Origin: Bradyrhizobium sp. URHD0069
Lineage (GTDB): Bacteria > Pseudomonadota > Alphaproteobacteria > Rhizobiales > Xanthobacteraceae
Assembly: GCF_000701345.1 (NCBI RefSeq)
Contig: NZ_JNIJ01000019.1
Coordinates: 1 to 64,000 of the forward strand
Direction: 5' to 3'
Length of the DNA stretch: 64,000 nt
Part shown: one piece after another, positions 40,971-56,236 of the stretch
How the letters are laid out: the number at the start of each line of letters is the position of its first letter
How positions within the stretch are numbered: position 1 is the stretch's first letter
Notes under the pieces: model-generated
What the model was told of the DNA's origin: nothing
Databases searched by the model: none
The model's input: only the letters and a program-made list of their open reading frames with translations
Position numbers and translations under genes: made by a program

Positions 40971-41597
40971 CTAGGCGCGCGCGGCGAATTGGCTGCTGGA
41001 AACCAGTTCCTCGACTTCGCGCAACTGCTCCTTGCCGAAAAACATTTCCTTGCCGACGAAAAAGGTCGGCGTACCGAATACGCCGCGTTCGACTGCTACT
41101 TGCGTGTTCTCGATCAGCTTCGCCTTGACGTCGGGGTGTTGCGCGCGCGCGAACAGTTTTGCAGCATCAAGCCCGGACGCAGCGAACGCTTTCATCGCCA
41201 CTTCGGGATCGTCCATTTGTTTGGGTTCCACCCACATATGGTGAAACGCAGCGTCGACGTATTTCTCAAACACGCCCTCGAACTGCGCCGCGATGGCGGC
41301 GCGCATCAAATTGAGCGTGTTGACCGGAAAGAACGGGTTCATCGTGTAGGGCTTGACCTTAAAACGTCGGACAAATCGCTCAGTCTCCAGCGCATAAAAC
41401 TCGGGCTTGTTCTTGATGCCGGCAAGGGTTTCGAACGGGGATTTGTTGTTGGTGGCCTTGAAGATGCCGCCGAGCAGAATCGGCAGGTATTCGAATTTCA
41501 TGCCGGTTCGGGTTTCGATTGCCGGGATCGCCTCGTGGCTGAGGAAAGCGTTCGGACTGCCGACGTCGAACAGGAATTGCGGGACGGGTGGGCTCAC
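40971..41597 (-). CDS. 2-hydroxychromene-2-carboxylate isomerase / DsbA-like (kappa GST) protein
   Basis: 208 residues. Thioredoxin-fold DsbA family, kappa-GST branch: PQFLFDVGSPNAFLSHEAIP, where S replaces the catalytic cysteine of DsbA, then YLPILLGGIFKATNNKSPFE and PVNTLNLMRAAIAAQFEG, ending with FGTPTFFVGKEMFFGKEQL. Enzymes of this branch isomerise 2-hydroxychromene-2-carboxylate during naphthalene breakdown using glutathione; homologues without that pathway are common in Bradyrhizobium, so the substrate is uncertain. No aromatic-degradation genes are adjacent. Confidence 0.85.
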   Translation of the reverse strand: MSPPVPQFLFDVGSPNAFLSHEAIPAIETRTGMKFEYLPILLGGIFKATNNKSPFETLAGIKNKPEFYALETERFVRRFKVKPYTMNPFFPVNTLNLMRAAIAAQFEGVFEKYVDAAFHHMWVEPKQMDDPEVAMKAFAASGLDAAKLFARAQHPDVKAKLIENTQVAVERGVFGTPTFFVGKEMFFGKEQLREVEELVSSSQFAARA

Positions 41598-41774
41598 GGC
41601 GATCTCCCTGAGATGACGGTTCTTATATGATCCTTATCATTCCACCCATCCTAGGGCCTTTTTCGTTTCGATGGAATCAAAACGGGACTCTCGATTCTTG
41701 ATTTGACGCGTCTTCTCGACGCGAACCGGTCGCCAGCTCGCTTGAAAACGCTCCGGCGGTTCACATTTGTGGGA

Positions 41775-42410
41775 TCAACCGGCTGAATCCACAGGCGCCG
41801 CGCGCTCGAGTGCCGCCGCGGCTAGTCGGCGCGCGTGATTGCGCACGTCGGCAGGCCATAACGCCGTCCATGCCTCGAACCGCCCGGCATCGCCTGCGAA
41901 CAGCGCGCGCGCCACTTCCTCGTAATGCGGCTTGTTTTCGGCCATCGCCGCGATGAAGCGATAGGCGGCTTCCTGCGCGTGCCTGATCCGGTCCTTCTCC
42001 TTGTTGGCGTTCCGAGCCTCGTCGACCAGCTTGCGCAGCGCCACTGAAGCGCCGCCGCGCTGCTGCGCCAGCCATTCCCAGTGCCGCGGCAGCAGCGTGA
42101 CTTCACGTGCGACCACGCCCAGTTTCGGACGTCCGGGACCGCGCGAGATGGGAACCTCCGTGTTTTCGGCGTCTTCGGCCGCGGCGGGCGCGGCGGCGAT
42201 GTCAGGCAGGCGCGCCAGCACATCGTCGACAGTGCCACGAAAATCGATCTCGACCGGGCCGCTGGTTCTGCCATCGAACACCAGAACCGAGGAATCCTGG
42301 CGCCGCTCGAGCATCTCCTTCGCGGCGCGGGCGACGTCGCGGAGATCGCCGGCCGCGATGCAGCGGTCGCCCGCAAACGCGATGTAAGCGGTGTCAGACC
42401 CCGAATTCAT
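41775..42410 (-). CDS. DUF2239 family protein
   Basis: 211 residues from ATG at 42410 (GGAG six bases before). Pattern of DUF2239 as I know it: an N-terminal domain with AFAGDRCIAAGDLRDVARAA and VLVFDGRTSGPVEIDFRGT, then PGRPKLGVVAREVTLLPRHW, EWLAQQRGGASVALRKLVDE and a helical C-terminus. The RGPGRPKLGV hook suggests DNA contact, but no function is established. The promoter (42440-42480) carries two CCGGGTAAT sites, so expression is likely tightly controlled. It is divergent from the GST gene. Confidence 0.85.
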   Translation of the reverse strand: MNSGSDTAYIAFAGDRCIAAGDLRDVARAAKEMLERRQDSSVLVFDGRTSGPVEIDFRGTVDDVLARLPDIAAAPAAAEDAENTEVPISRGPGRPKLGVVAREVTLLPRHWEWLAQQRGGASVALRKLVDEARNANKEKDRIRHAQEAAYRFIAAMAENKPHYEEVARALFAGDAGRFEAWTALWPADVRNHARRLAAAALERAAPVDSAG

Positions 42411-42442
42411 AGCAAACTCCTTAGCTTCTGCGGCAGATATAC

Positions 42443-42478
42443 CCGGGTAATTTGATCTGTCAATAACATCCGGGTAAT
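42443..42478 (-). promoter_or_regulatory. Promoter with two CCGGGTAAT operator-like sites
   Basis: On the minus strand a -35 box TTGACA and -10 box TATATC (16-base spacing) stand in front of the DUF2239 gene. The palindrome TACCCGGGTA lies in the spacer and a second site ATTACCCGG just upstream of -35; the direct copies CCGGGTAAT start 27 bases apart on the plus strand. Confidence 0.55.
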
Positions 42479-42569
42479 ATATGCTGCTGCGGATATCTCG
42501 ACTTTCCGGCGCACGGCTGGCACGACCAAGGCGCAGCGAGACGCGCCAAAATCCGCTGGGGGAATCGCC

Positions 42570-43235
42570 ATGCTCACCGTCCATCATCTCAACAACTCCC
42601 GCTCGCAGCGCGTGCTGTGGCTGCTCGAAGAGCTTGGCGTGCCTTACGAGATTGTCCGCTACCAGCGTCAGCCGGACATGCGCGCGCCGGTCGAGCTGCG
42701 TGCGGTTCATCCGCTCGGAAAATCGCCGGTTCTCATCGACAACGGCAACACCATCGCGGAATCGGGCGCGGTCGCCGAATACATCATCGACACCTATGGT
42801 GAGGGACGGTTGATCCCGCCGTCCAAAACGCCGGAGCGGCTGCGCTACACCTATTGGCTGCACTATGCGGAAGGCTCCGCAATGCCGCCGCTGCTCTTGA
42901 AGCTATTGTTCACGCTGATGCCGAAGCGTGCGCCGGCATTGCTGCGCCCGCTGGTGCGCAAGGTCTGCAATCAGGCGCTGACCACGCTCGTCAATCCGCA
43001 GCTCAAGCAGCACATGGCGTTCTGGGAAGGCGAACTCGGCAAGAGCGACTGGTTCGCCGGCAACGAATTCACCGCCGCCGACATCCAGATGAGCTTTCCG
43101 CTGGAAGCCGCCGCGGCGCGCGGCACGCTTGAACAGGGTCATCCCAGGGCAATGGCGTTTCTCGAGCGCATTCACGCGCGGCCGGCTTACAAACGCGCGC
43201 TGGAGAAAGGTGGACCGTATGCGGTGGGACGGTAG
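42570..43235 (+). CDS. Glutathione S-transferase
   Basis: 221 residues. Thioredoxin-like N-terminal domain (MLTVHHLNNSRSQRVLWLLE, with S10/S12 and the cis-proline in GKSPVLIDNG followed by ESGAVAEYIID for glutathione binding) and the all-helical C-terminal domain ending in GNEFTAADIQMSFPLEAA. It conjugates or reduces with glutathione in the cytoplasm; substrate unknown. It faces away from the DUF2239 gene across a 159-base gap. Confidence 0.9.
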   Translation: MLTVHHLNNSRSQRVLWLLEELGVPYEIVRYQRQPDMRAPVELRAVHPLGKSPVLIDNGNTIAESGAVAEYIIDTYGEGRLIPPSKTPERLRYTYWLHYAEGSAMPPLLLKLLFTLMPKRAPALLRPLVRKVCNQALTTLVNPQLKQHMAFWEGELGKSDWFAGNEFTAADIQMSFPLEAAAARGTLEQGHPRAMAFLERIHARPAYKRALEKGGPYAVGR

Positions 43236-43313
43236 CGGATCGTCGCCTCCGTCGTGGCGAGGTGCAAAACGACAAACCAATCCAGTCGCCGTCCTTTCCG
43301 GATGGTGCGTTAG

Positions 43314-44210
43314 CTAGCGCGACTTCTGGACCTCGCCGACGGAAGGAAGTGCCCTCACGGTGACGCCGGGTGGCGGCACGTCGTCATCGGGCACGAAGAA
43401 ATCCGACATCAGGGGCACCGAAGGATCGACGCGGTAGCGTTCGAAATCGCGCACGCCGCTTTCATAAAGCACCTTGTCGTCGATGCAGAACTGGGCGGTG
43501 AATTCGCGCGACGGTTTTGTGAAAATGACATGGGCCGCGTCGCCCATGATCTCCGGGGTACGGCTGGCCCGCATCATCGCGTCGCCGCCGAGCAAATTAC
43601 CGACCGCGGCGGTCGCGATGGTGGTGCGCGGCCACAGCGCGTTGACCGCCACGCCTGCGGCCTTCAGTTCGGCCGACAGGCCGAGCACGCACATGCTCAT
43701 GCCGAACTTCGCCATGGTGTAGGCGGTGGAATGCTCGAACCATTTCGCTTTCATGTCGAGCGGCGGCGACAACATCAGAATGTGCGGGCTTTCGGCTTTC
43801 TTCAGGTGCGGGATGCAGTATTTCGACACCATGAAGGTGCCGCGGGTGTTGATACCCATCATCAGATCGAAGCGCTTCATGTCGGTTGCTTGCGAATTGG
43901 TCAGGCTGATGGCGCTGGCATTGTTGACACAGATATCGATGCCGCCGAATTCGGCGACGGTCTGATCAATCGCTGCGATGATCTGGGCCTCCTCGCGGAT
44001 ATCGCACAGGATCGGCAGTGCCTTGCCGCCGGCGGCGCGGACTTCATCGGCGGCGGTGTAGATCGTGCCTTTGAGTTTCGGGTGCGGCTCCGCCGTTTTC
44101 GCGGCAAGCGCGATATTGGCGCCGTCGCGCGCGGCGCGCAGCGCGATCGCAAGTCCGATGCCGCGGCTGCCGCCGGATACGAACAGGGTCTTGCCCCTAA
44201 GACTGGTCAT
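43314..44210 (-). CDS. Short-chain dehydrogenase/reductase (HSDL2-like)
   Basis: 298 residues. Classical SDR: cofactor motif SGGSRGIGLAIALRAARDG (TGxxxGIG type), NNAS, the catalytic tyrosine and lysine in YTMAKFGMS, and a serine in LMLSPPLDM. The middle insert (PHPKLKGTIYTAADEVRAAG) is the mark of the hydroxysteroid-dehydrogenase-like HSDL2 subgroup; the SCP2 domain of animal HSDL2 is absent. Substrate unknown, possibly fatty acyl or steroid. Convergent with the GST gene; downstream of the ggt gene by 80 bases on the same strand. Confidence 0.9.
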   Translation of the reverse strand: MTSLRGKTLFVSGGSRGIGLAIALRAARDGANIALAAKTAEPHPKLKGTIYTAADEVRAAGGKALPILCDIREEAQIIAAIDQTVAEFGGIDICVNNASAISLTNSQATDMKRFDLMMGINTRGTFMVSKYCIPHLKKAESPHILMLSPPLDMKAKWFEHSTAYTMAKFGMSMCVLGLSAELKAAGVAVNALWPRTTIATAAVGNLLGGDAMMRASRTPEIMGDAAHVIFTKPSREFTAQFCIDDKVLYESGVRDFERYRVDPSVPLMSDFFVPDDDVPPPGVTVRALPSVGEVQKSR

Positions 44211-44290
44211 CAGGCGAACTCCGGTTGGTCAGTGGCAATCCCTTCTACACCTCTCTCATCGGAGAGGGGAGTGCACTTCCATTGCCGCAA

Positions 44291-46042
<1,752 letters not shown>

Positions 46043-46158
46043 AATGCCGCCGCGGCGCTCGCGAAAATACGTAAGGGGTATCGCAGTCGTGAATGCTATA
46101 TGGTTTCCGATACAGTAGGCAAAACCCGTCTTTGTGATTCGGCAGGAATATTTTGGGC

Positions 46159-47547
46159 ATGGCGATAATGGCGTCGGATGCAGACACGGCTGGAATGCCG
46201 CAGATTTTCCCGCGCCGTGCCGCCGTTATTAGCTGGATCTTCTTCGATTGGGCCACGCAGCCTTATTTTACGCTGATCACCACCTTCGTTTTCGCGCCCT
46301 ACTTCGCCACCCATGTGGCATCGAATCCGGCCAGCGGGCAGGCGCTATGGGGGTTCACGACGGCGGCGGCAGGTTTGATGATCGCGCTAATGTCGCCGGT
46401 TTTGGGTGCGATTGCCGACGCCAGCGGCCGCCGCAAGCCATGGATCGCGGGGTTCGGCGCGCTCCTGGTGATCGGCTCCTGCTTGATGTGGTTCGGTAGA
46501 CCCGGCGACGCCAGCGTGATTCCGGCGCTGCTGCTGGCCTACGGGATCGCGACCATCGGCGTCGAATTCGCCATCGTGTTCAACAACGCGATGATGCCGT
46601 CGCTGGTGCCGCCGGACAAGATCGGGCGATTGTCCGGCACGGGATGGGCCACCGGCTATATCGGCGGCATCCTGAGCCTCATCCTGGTGCTCGGCTTTCT
46701 CGCCGCCAATCCCGATACGGGGCGCACGCTGTTCGGATTCACGCCACTTTTCGGTCTCGATCCCGTTACGCACCAGGGCGACCGCATCACCGGCCCCTTA
46801 AGCGGCATCTGGTTCACCGTCTTCGTGCTGCCGATGTTCCTGCTGACCCCGGATTATCCTGCCAAACGCCCCGTGAGCGCAGCGCTGCGCGAGGGATTGA
46901 TCGAACTGAGGCAGACGCTCCGCGAATTGCCGCAACGCAGATCGATGGCGACGTTTCTACTCGCCAACATGATCTACACTGACGGGCTGGTGTCGCTGTT
47001 TGCGTTCGGCGGCATCTATGCCGCCGGCACTTTCGGCTGGCATACGATACAGATCGGCACCTTCGGTATCCTGCTGGCCGTCGCCGGTGCGTTCGGCGCA
47101 TGGCTCGGCGGCAAGCTCGACGATTCGCTCGGACCGAAACGAGTGATCGCCGGCAGCCTGCTGATCCTGCTGCTGTCGATTGTTGCAATTCTGCTCGTGG
47201 ACAAGGATTCGATTTTGTTCGTCAAGGTCGCGCCGCCGGAGCCGGGCGCGCCGCTGTTTTCCGGCGCCGCGGAGCGCGCTTATCTGGTGCTGGGATGCCT
47301 GATCGGCGCGGCCGGCGGCCCGCTGCAGGCCGCATCCCGGACACTCCTGATCCGCATGGCGCCGAAAGACCGGGTTGCCCAACATTTCGGGCTGTTCGCG
47401 CTGACCGGAAAGGTCACCTCGTTCGTCGGGCCGCTGCTGATCGGCGCGATCACGGCGGTGACCGCAAGCCAGAAGGCGGGCATGGCGGTGCTGGTGATGT
47501 TCTTTGCAACGGGATTGGCGCTATTGGCCCGGGTGCGGGACAAGTGA
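46159..47547 (+). CDS. MFS transporter, UMF1/Atg22-like
   Basis: 462 residues from ATG at 46159; the ATG at 46168 is equally possible. Twelve hydrophobic segments with the UMF1-family N-terminus [40 protein letters not shown] for the cytoplasmic loop, [20 protein letters not shown] and a C-terminal [20 protein letters not shown]. The family includes yeast Atg22-like exporters of amino acids; bacterial substrates are mostly unknown. Divergent from ggt; a link to export of glutathione products is possible but unproven. Confidence 0.9.
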   Translation: MAIMASDADTAGMPQIFPRRAAVISWIFFDWATQPYFTLITTFVFAPYFATHVASNPASGQALWGFTTAAAGLMIALMSPVLGAIADASGRRKPWIAGFGALLVIGSCLMWFGRPGDASVIPALLLAYGIATIGVEFAIVFNNAMMPSLVPPDKIGRLSGTGWATGYIGGILSLILVLGFLAANPDTGRTLFGFTPLFGLDPVTHQGDRITGPLSGIWFTVFVLPMFLLTPDYPAKRPVSAALREGLIELRQTLRELPQRRSMATFLLANMIYTDGLVSLFAFGGIYAAGTFGWHTIQIGTFGILLAVAGAFGAWLGGKLDDSLGPKRVIAGSLLILLLSIVAILLVDKDSILFVKVAPPEPGAPLFSGAAERAYLVLGCLIGAAGGPLQAASRTLLIRMAPKDRVAQHFGLFALTGKVTSFVGPLLIGAITAVTASQKAGMAVLVMFFATGLALLARVRDK

Positions 47548-47571
47548 CTATCAGTCGCGCGATAAGTCGTC

Positions 47572-49164
<1,593 letters not shown>

Positions 49165-49255
49165 TCGTTTGGTCCTGCAAATACGCCCGCCGGGTAGCAC
49201 GGTTTCGCCAGCCACGAAACCGGCGTTGGCGACTATCTGATTCCCGGGCCACAGT

Positions 49256-51010
49256 TTACAGCGGCAGTTCCGGCTCGCGGCGGGCGTTGCGTCGCGCCGA
49301 CGTCGCGGACGGCGAAGCCGTCGAGCGCACAAAGCTCCAGCGGATCGCGGGGGCGTGCCGCGAATCCTGCCGGATCACGATCTGAGCGGTACGGCGCGGG
49401 CCGTCGTTTCCCGCCAGAAACACGCTGTCTTCCAGCTCGACCTTGTCGTGGAGCGCCTCGAAGGTCCAGACGTCGCGGTTCGGCAGCACCAGCATCACGC
49501 CGCGTGCGTCGCTGAGCCGGCTCGCCTTCACGGAAGGGTGGAGATGAAAGCGCAATGCGAAGTCGGCCTCGTTGCCCTTGATCCGGCCGCCCGGCGCCGG
49601 CGACATGGTATCTTCGCCGTCGAGCCTGGAACCGTCATCCGCGACCAACAGCACCCGGCGGTGCACCACGCCGAACCGCGCCAGGTAGCCGTCATGTGAT
49701 GTGGTCAGCAAGACGCCGTTGGCGACCACCTCGCGATAGCTTTCCACGTTGACCGGCCCGCTGACCAAAAGCGCGCCCTGCAACAGCCGCTTCATGGCCG
49801 AGAGCTCGACGAACTGGCAGGACGACGTATCATGATAGGTCAGCGTCGAATGCGCCGCCGTGCCGCGCGCAAAGCTGCGCCAGTTGTCACGGCCGGTAGC
49901 GGGCATGCCGCAATTGATCACGATCCGGCTCGGTCCGGACGATAGTTCAAACGAGAGGCAGCCGGCGTGAGCGTCGTGACTGACACCCGGTGGCGGCGGG
50001 GCGCCAGTGTCCATGATGACCGTCATCGCGCCGGCATCCAGCCGCTGAAAGCCGGTGTGCGGCATGTTCGCCATCGGCGCGCCATGGGTGTCATCATAGG
50101 CGAGCAGGGTTGCCAGCAAATCCGATGGCGCGCTGCTCATGCCGTTGAACAGCGCGAAGCTGCCGTCGCCGTGACGAAAGAAGCGCAGCATCGGCATCAT
50201 GCGGTCGATCGCGTTCAACAGCGCCGGCGGCGGCGCGATGTTACGGGCGGCGAAGGTCTGCCGCAGCGGCAACAGGTCGATCAGCAATTCGATCAACGCG
50301 CCGGGATTGCGCGAGATGTGCCCGCCATCGGGAAGTATTTGCCGCTGCAGTTCGTCCGAGAGCTTGCGCGTGGCGGCGCGAATGTGGCGCGCCTGGTTGG
50401 CGAGGCAGAGCGAGGCGTAACACAGCGCGATCAGCGCCTGCAGCCGCGGCACGCCGTCGGAAATATCGAACGTCGTGTAGCGCAGATAGCGGATTTCCCG
50501 CGTCAGCCCGCGCAAGTACCGCCGATAGAATTTGTTGTCGGTGTCGCTGAGCACCAACGGCGCCTGCGACAACAGCGAAATCACGCGGCGCGCCAGCACG
50601 TCGGCGCGGCGGCCCACGCGACGTTTCTGCGCCAGATTTGAAATCCAGTCGTCGACCAGCGCACGGGCGTTGGCGCGGGTCAGCGCGGTATCGGCCGCGC
50701 GCAGGTGCCGCAGCCATCCGAAGCCGAGTAGCGCCACCTCCCAATCTTCCGACGGCGGCTCGAGATCGAAGATCGAGCGCCCGTGGCAGGTCACGATCTT
50801 GCCGGCGAATACAAAGCGGCCGGCATAGATCTCGGAGGCGCGGGTGGCGTCGGCGGTGCGCAGGTCATGCGGAGCGATGATCAGGCGATCGGCCCGGCCC
50901 GGCCACAGCCGAGACAGCGCGACCGAGCCGCCGCTCGCGCGCGCCATCATGTTCCGCGCGAAGCGGCCCATGATCAGCGTCGAAATGCGTCTGCGTTGAG
51001 CGACGGACAC
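49256..51010 (-). CDS. Heparinase II/III-family protein
   Basis: 584 residues from GTG at 51010 (AAGGTAAGG upstream). The N-terminal half is an alpha/alpha toroid ([60 protein letters not shown] with the conserved H and N of the family). The C-terminal half is a beta-sandwich ([37 protein letters not shown]). Homologues in Alphaproteobacteria lie between purH and rsmB. They are usually annotated as uronate/polysaccharide lyases; the true substrate is not established. No signal peptide is obvious. Confidence 0.85.
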   Translation of the reverse strand: MSVAQRRRISTLIMGRFARNMMARASGGSVALSRLWPGRADRLIIAPHDLRTADATRASEIYAGRFVFAGKIVTCHGRSIFDLEPPSEDWEVALLGFGWLRHLRAADTALTRANARALVDDWISNLAQKRRVGRRADVLARRVISLLSQAPLVLSDTDNKFYRRYLRGLTREIRYLRYTTFDISDGVPRLQALIALCYASLCLANQARHIRAATRKLSDELQRQILPDGGHISRNPGALIELLIDLLPLRQTFAARNIAPPPALLNAIDRMMPMLRFFRHGDGSFALFNGMSSAPSDLLATLLAYDDTHGAPMANMPHTGFQRLDAGAMTVIMDTGAPPPPGVSHDAHAGCLSFELSSGPSRIVINCGMPATGRDNWRSFARGTAAHSTLTYHDTSSCQFVELSAMKRLLQGALLVSGPVNVESYREVVANGVLLTTSHDGYLARFGVVHRRVLLVADDGSRLDGEDTMSPAPGGRIKGNEADFALRFHLHPSVKASRLSDARGVMLVLPNRDVWTFEALHDKVELEDSVFLAGNDGPRRTAQIVIRQDSRHAPAIRWSFVRSTASPSATSARRNARREPELPL

Positions 51011-51125
51011 GCCTTACCTTGATTGGGAGAATTTGCTGCGAATCCTTTTTAATCCGGAAACGCGGCCAACACACCCTCTTGAAAATGCGCGAATCAGGGA
51101 GGGATCGCGGAAATACGATATAAAG

Positions 51126-52478
51126 TCAGGATTTGATCAGCCTGGCCGCGTAAAATCCATCGAGCCCGCCCAGCCGGGGGTCTTGATGCGGCAGGTGGCA
51201 GGGCAGGGTACGCAAATCCCCTTCCACGGTCAGGATTTCGCTGAGGCCCGCGACCTCGCCGGCATCGATCGGCGCGCGGCGCACGGCTGGTTCGGCGCTG
51301 AGAAGGGCGGATATGGCCTGCTCGCCCTCTTCCGGCTCCAGCGAACAGGTACAATAGACCAGCGTGCCGCCGGGCTTGAGCAGCGCGACCGCCTTTTGCA
51401 GCAAGCGTCCCTGCAGCGCCGTCAGCGCGCCGAGGTCGGCTTCCTGCCGGAGCCAGGCGACGTCGGGATGGCGGCGGATGGTGCCGGTCGAGGTGCAGGG
51501 CGCGTCGACCAGAATGCCGTCGAAGCCGCCGCTGTTGTTTCCGCCAGCCCACTCGGTGGCGTCGGCCACCACGAGCTCTGCCTGCAGCGCCAGCCTCGCG
51601 AAATTATCGCGCAGCCGCGCCATGCGATGGGGTGAACGGTCGACCGCGGTGACGCGTGCGCCGGCTTGTGCGAGCTGTGCCGTCTTGCCGCCCGGCGCGG
51701 CGCAGAGATCGACGATGGTTTTGCCGGCGACGTCGCCGAACAGGCGCGCGGGCAGTGCGGCGGCGGCGTCCTGCACCCACCATTGGCCTTCGGCGAAGCC
51801 TGGCAGCATGGTCACCGACCCCTGCAGCAGCGTGCGCACCGATCCGGTCGGCAGGGTTTCGCCATGCAAGCGGCTCGCCCACTGCGCGGCATCGGATTTT
51901 ACGGTGATATCGAGCGACGGCTCGTGGCTGATCGCCAGCGCGATGTCGCGAGCGACAGTCTCGCCGTAATAAGCGATCCAGCGCGCCAATAGCCACGGCG
52001 GAACATCGAGCGTCTGCGATTTCACCTCGTCGATCAGCGGTTGCCCCTCGCGCGCGCAGCGGCGCAGTACCGCGTTGACTAGTCCGGCATATTTCGCGGC
52101 CCGCCGATCCGACTGCACCAGCCGCACCGACAGATCGACCGCGGCGTGATCCGGCACATCCATCCAGAGAATCTGCGCAGCCCCGATCAGGAGCGCGCTT
52201 TGCGCGCGCGGCGCGTCGGTCGGAATGCCGCGATCGAGCAGCCGCGACAGCACATGCCCTAATGTGCCGAGCCGCCGCAAAATCGTTGCCACCAGGCGCC
52301 GCATCAAAGCGCGGTCGCGATCGGCGAGCGACTTCAGTCCGGGGTGCGCGGCGGCGCCATCGAGCTGGTCGTCCAGCGTCCGATGCTTATGCAATACGCC
52401 GTCGAGGATGTCCGCCGCGATCCGCCGCGCCGAAAGACCGGGCACCTCGGATGGCATTACGAATCGTTGTGGAGGCAT
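51126..52478 (-). CDS. rsmB: 16S rRNA (cytosine-C5)-methyltransferase, RsmB/NOP family
   Basis: 450 residues if it starts at ATG 52478 (ATG at 52457 is possible). The N-terminal NusB-like RNA-binding domain reads SARRIAADILDGVLHKHRTL and LIGAAQILWMDVPDHAAVDL. The Rossmann methyltransferase domain follows, with VDLCAAPGGKTAQLAQAGAR (SAM motif), the catalytic-loop DAPCTSTGTIRRHPDVAW and LVYCTCSLEPEEGEQ, giving the two cysteines (motif IV and VI) typical of RNA m5C enzymes. It modifies C967 of 16S rRNA in the family's model organism. Divergent from the DUF1674 gene. Confidence 0.92.
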   Translation of the reverse strand: MPPQRFVMPSEVPGLSARRIAADILDGVLHKHRTLDDQLDGAAAHPGLKSLADRDRALMRRLVATILRRLGTLGHVLSRLLDRGIPTDAPRAQSALLIGAAQILWMDVPDHAAVDLSVRLVQSDRRAAKYAGLVNAVLRRCAREGQPLIDEVKSQTLDVPPWLLARWIAYYGETVARDIALAISHEPSLDITVKSDAAQWASRLHGETLPTGSVRTLLQGSVTMLPGFAEGQWWVQDAAAALPARLFGDVAGKTIVDLCAAPGGKTAQLAQAGARVTAVDRSPHRMARLRDNFARLALQAELVVADATEWAGGNNSGGFDGILVDAPCTSTGTIRRHPDVAWLRQEADLGALTALQGRLLQKAVALLKPGGTLVYCTCSLEPEEGEQAISALLSAEPAVRRAPIDAGEVAGLSEILTVEGDLRTLPCHLPHQDPRLGGLDGFYAARLIKS

Positions 52479-52666
52479 GGAGCGGGAACATCTCGGAAAA
52501 ATGGACGGGGAGTAGCGTTTGTCGCTCACGCCATCGGAAGGAAAGGCTGCCATCGGAAGGCGAAGCACGTTTGCCACGGGAATATGCCAAATGTAAGAAT
52601 CGCCCTTCCTTTTTTGCGATCGCCATATGATCTGTATCTCAATCGGTTGAACCTCGTTGGAAATTT

Positions 52667-52888
52667 ATGATGCCTGACGATCCATCACTGCCTGTTAGGT
52701 CGGCACCTCCACCGGAACGCAAGCCGCTCACGCCGGCGGCCGAGCGCGCGCTCGCCGAAGCCGAAGCGCGGAGAAAAGCCGCCGAGGCAAACGCAAAACC
52801 TGCGGCAAAGGAATTTCAGGGCCCGAAAGGTCCGGAACCGACGCGGTATGGCGACTGGGAAAACAAAGGCATCGCCTCCGATTTTTGA
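52667..52888 (+). CDS. DUF1674 / SDHAF4-like succinate dehydrogenase assembly factor
   Basis: 73 residues. The first 50 are disordered and charged; the C-terminal motif GPKGPEPTRYGDWENKGIAS followed by DF is the DUF1674/SDHAF4 hallmark. In mitochondria SDHAF4 helps load flavinylated SdhA into succinate dehydrogenase; the bacterial homologue is presumed similar. Two ATGs start the frame (52667, 52670). It sits next to rsmB, divergent, as in related genomes. Confidence 0.9.
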   Translation: MMPDDPSLPVRSAPPPERKPLTPAAERALAEAEARRKAAEANAKPAAKEFQGPKGPEPTRYGDWENKGIASDF

Positions 52889-52907
52889 GCCGGACGCCAG
52901 CGAATGC

Positions 52908-53213
52908 TTAGCCGTGCGCCAGCGAATCAAAGATAACCACCATTAAGATCCAAAGGCCGCCGATGGGCGTTGCCGCACCGATCAAGAACAGGGCTAAAAA
53001 GCTGACGAGCAAATAGGCTCCCCAAGCGGCACGGCGTTGTGTCCAAAATACCAGAATGGCGACCACGGCGTTGAGGCAAATTGTCGAATAGGCGGCCAGT
53101 TGACCTGTTTGCAACGAAACGAATCCATGAAGCCTAAGCTGGGTTACGACAATGATCAGGCCGCTGATGATGGCGATCGCTACCAGCAGGGGCATTGAAC
53201 GAATCGGCTTCAT
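52908..53213 (-). CDS. Small integral membrane protein (101 aa)
   Basis: 101 residues from ATG at 53213; the frame extends upstream but without a membrane segment or binding site. Three to four hydrophobic helices (MPLLVAIAIISGLIIVVTQL, LAAYSTICLNAVVAILVFWT, WGAYLLVSFLALFLIGAATP, GGLWILMVVIFDSLAHG) fill nearly the whole length. No family is recognised. It converges on the DUF1674 gene. Confidence 0.6.
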   Translation of the reverse strand: MKPIRSMPLLVAIAIISGLIIVVTQLRLHGFVSLQTGQLAAYSTICLNAVVAILVFWTQRRAAWGAYLLVSFLALFLIGAATPIGGLWILMVVIFDSLAHG

Positions 53214-53439
53214 TAGGAAATTTTCTTCGGTTGGTTGAGGATTGCTGGACGACCGATCGGCGTAGCACTCCGGGTTTGAAGGAAGTACGAACCTGGAAGA
53301 TCGCATTCCGATGGTTTTGAGCCGTCCGCCATTCGGGCGCGCCGTGGCCGGTCGCTTGAGTGATCATCTGCCGCTTGCCCGCCCCAGAATCAGACGCCTC
53401 GTCGGCGGCCGCCGAAGCCGCGAGCAGATTCTTCAAGCA

Positions 53440-53470
53440 AAAAAGACCGCGCAGCGGGCGGCTTTTCGCA
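53440..53470 (-). terminator. Probable terminator of the L,D-transpeptidase gene
   Basis: Read on the minus strand, AAAAGCCGCCCGCTGCGCGGTCTTTTTT is an imperfect GC-rich hairpin ending in a T-run, 20 to 50 bases after the transpeptidase stop. Confidence 0.6.
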
Positions 53471-53492
53471 TTTCAAATCGCCTGGACGCGGA

Positions 53493-54005
53493 TCAGTGCG
53501 ATACCACCACCCTCGTTCCGATGGAAACGCGCCGATACAGGTCGGTGATATCCTCGTTCAGCATGCGGATGCAGCCATAGGACACGAAGCCGCCGATCGA
53601 GCCCGGCACGTTGGTGCCGTGGATCGCATATGCTCCACCCTCCAGCGTCAGCGCCGCGACGCCCATCGGGTTGCGCGGCGAGCCGCCGGGAATTACGTCC
53701 GGGATTGACGGCTTGTCACGCCTCACTTCGCTCGGCGGGGACCAGGCCGGATTGCGATACTTGCCGTCGATCCGGGTGACGCCGGTCCATTGCCTGCCGG
53801 CTCTGCCGACCCCGACCGGATAGCGTACCGCGCGGCTCTCATCGACAACGAGATAGAGCCGGCGCTCGTTGGTCTTCACCACGATCGTTCCCGGCGAATA
53901 ATCGCCCTGGAAGTCGACCACGTCCGGCCGCGCCTCGGCCGCAGTCACACCCAACATACCCGCCCCGATGGTGGCCGCCACCGCCACCGCAATCCTCAAC
54001 GACAT
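53493..54005 (-). CDS. L,D-transpeptidase (YkuD/ErfK family)
   Basis: 170 residues from ATG at 54005, with GGAGAG upstream. The signal peptide (VAVAATIGAGMLGVTAAEA) exports it to the periplasm. The catalytic domain has IVVKTNERRLYLVVDESRAV, the His in AIHGTNVPGSIGG, and the active-site Cys in SYGCIRMLNEDITDLYRR. It forms 3-3 crosslinks in peptidoglycan or attaches outer-membrane proteins. The N-terminal LysM domain found in some members is absent. Bradyrhizobium has many paralogues, so no symbol is given. Confidence 0.93.
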   Translation of the reverse strand: MSLRIAVAVAATIGAGMLGVTAAEARPDVVDFQGDYSPGTIVVKTNERRLYLVVDESRAVRYPVGVGRAGRQWTGVTRIDGKYRNPAWSPPSEVRRDKPSIPDVIPGGSPRNPMGVAALTLEGGAYAIHGTNVPGSIGGFVSYGCIRMLNEDITDLYRRVSIGTRVVVSH

Positions 54006-54283
54006 CAATCTCTCCACCCGCGTTCGGCCACCCCCCGCCAAGGGCCGTGAAGTGTACCGCAAAACCTGCAAAATGAAGGTTTGCCGCCAGCTTTGCCGAC
54101 GCAATTTAGTCGTTCGCACTAACCGAGAGGTTTTCCGCGAGCCCGCGTCGTGCATCCAGCGCGGCCATTGAGAGAAAATGTTGGAAACAAAGTAAATGAC
54201 CGGAAAACAACACCCGCCAGGAACGGGCTGCCCTGAGCGGCTTGCTCTGACGATGAAGTTGCCCGTCCTCAGGCTTTGAGCTC

Positions 54284-56236
<1,953 letters not shown>

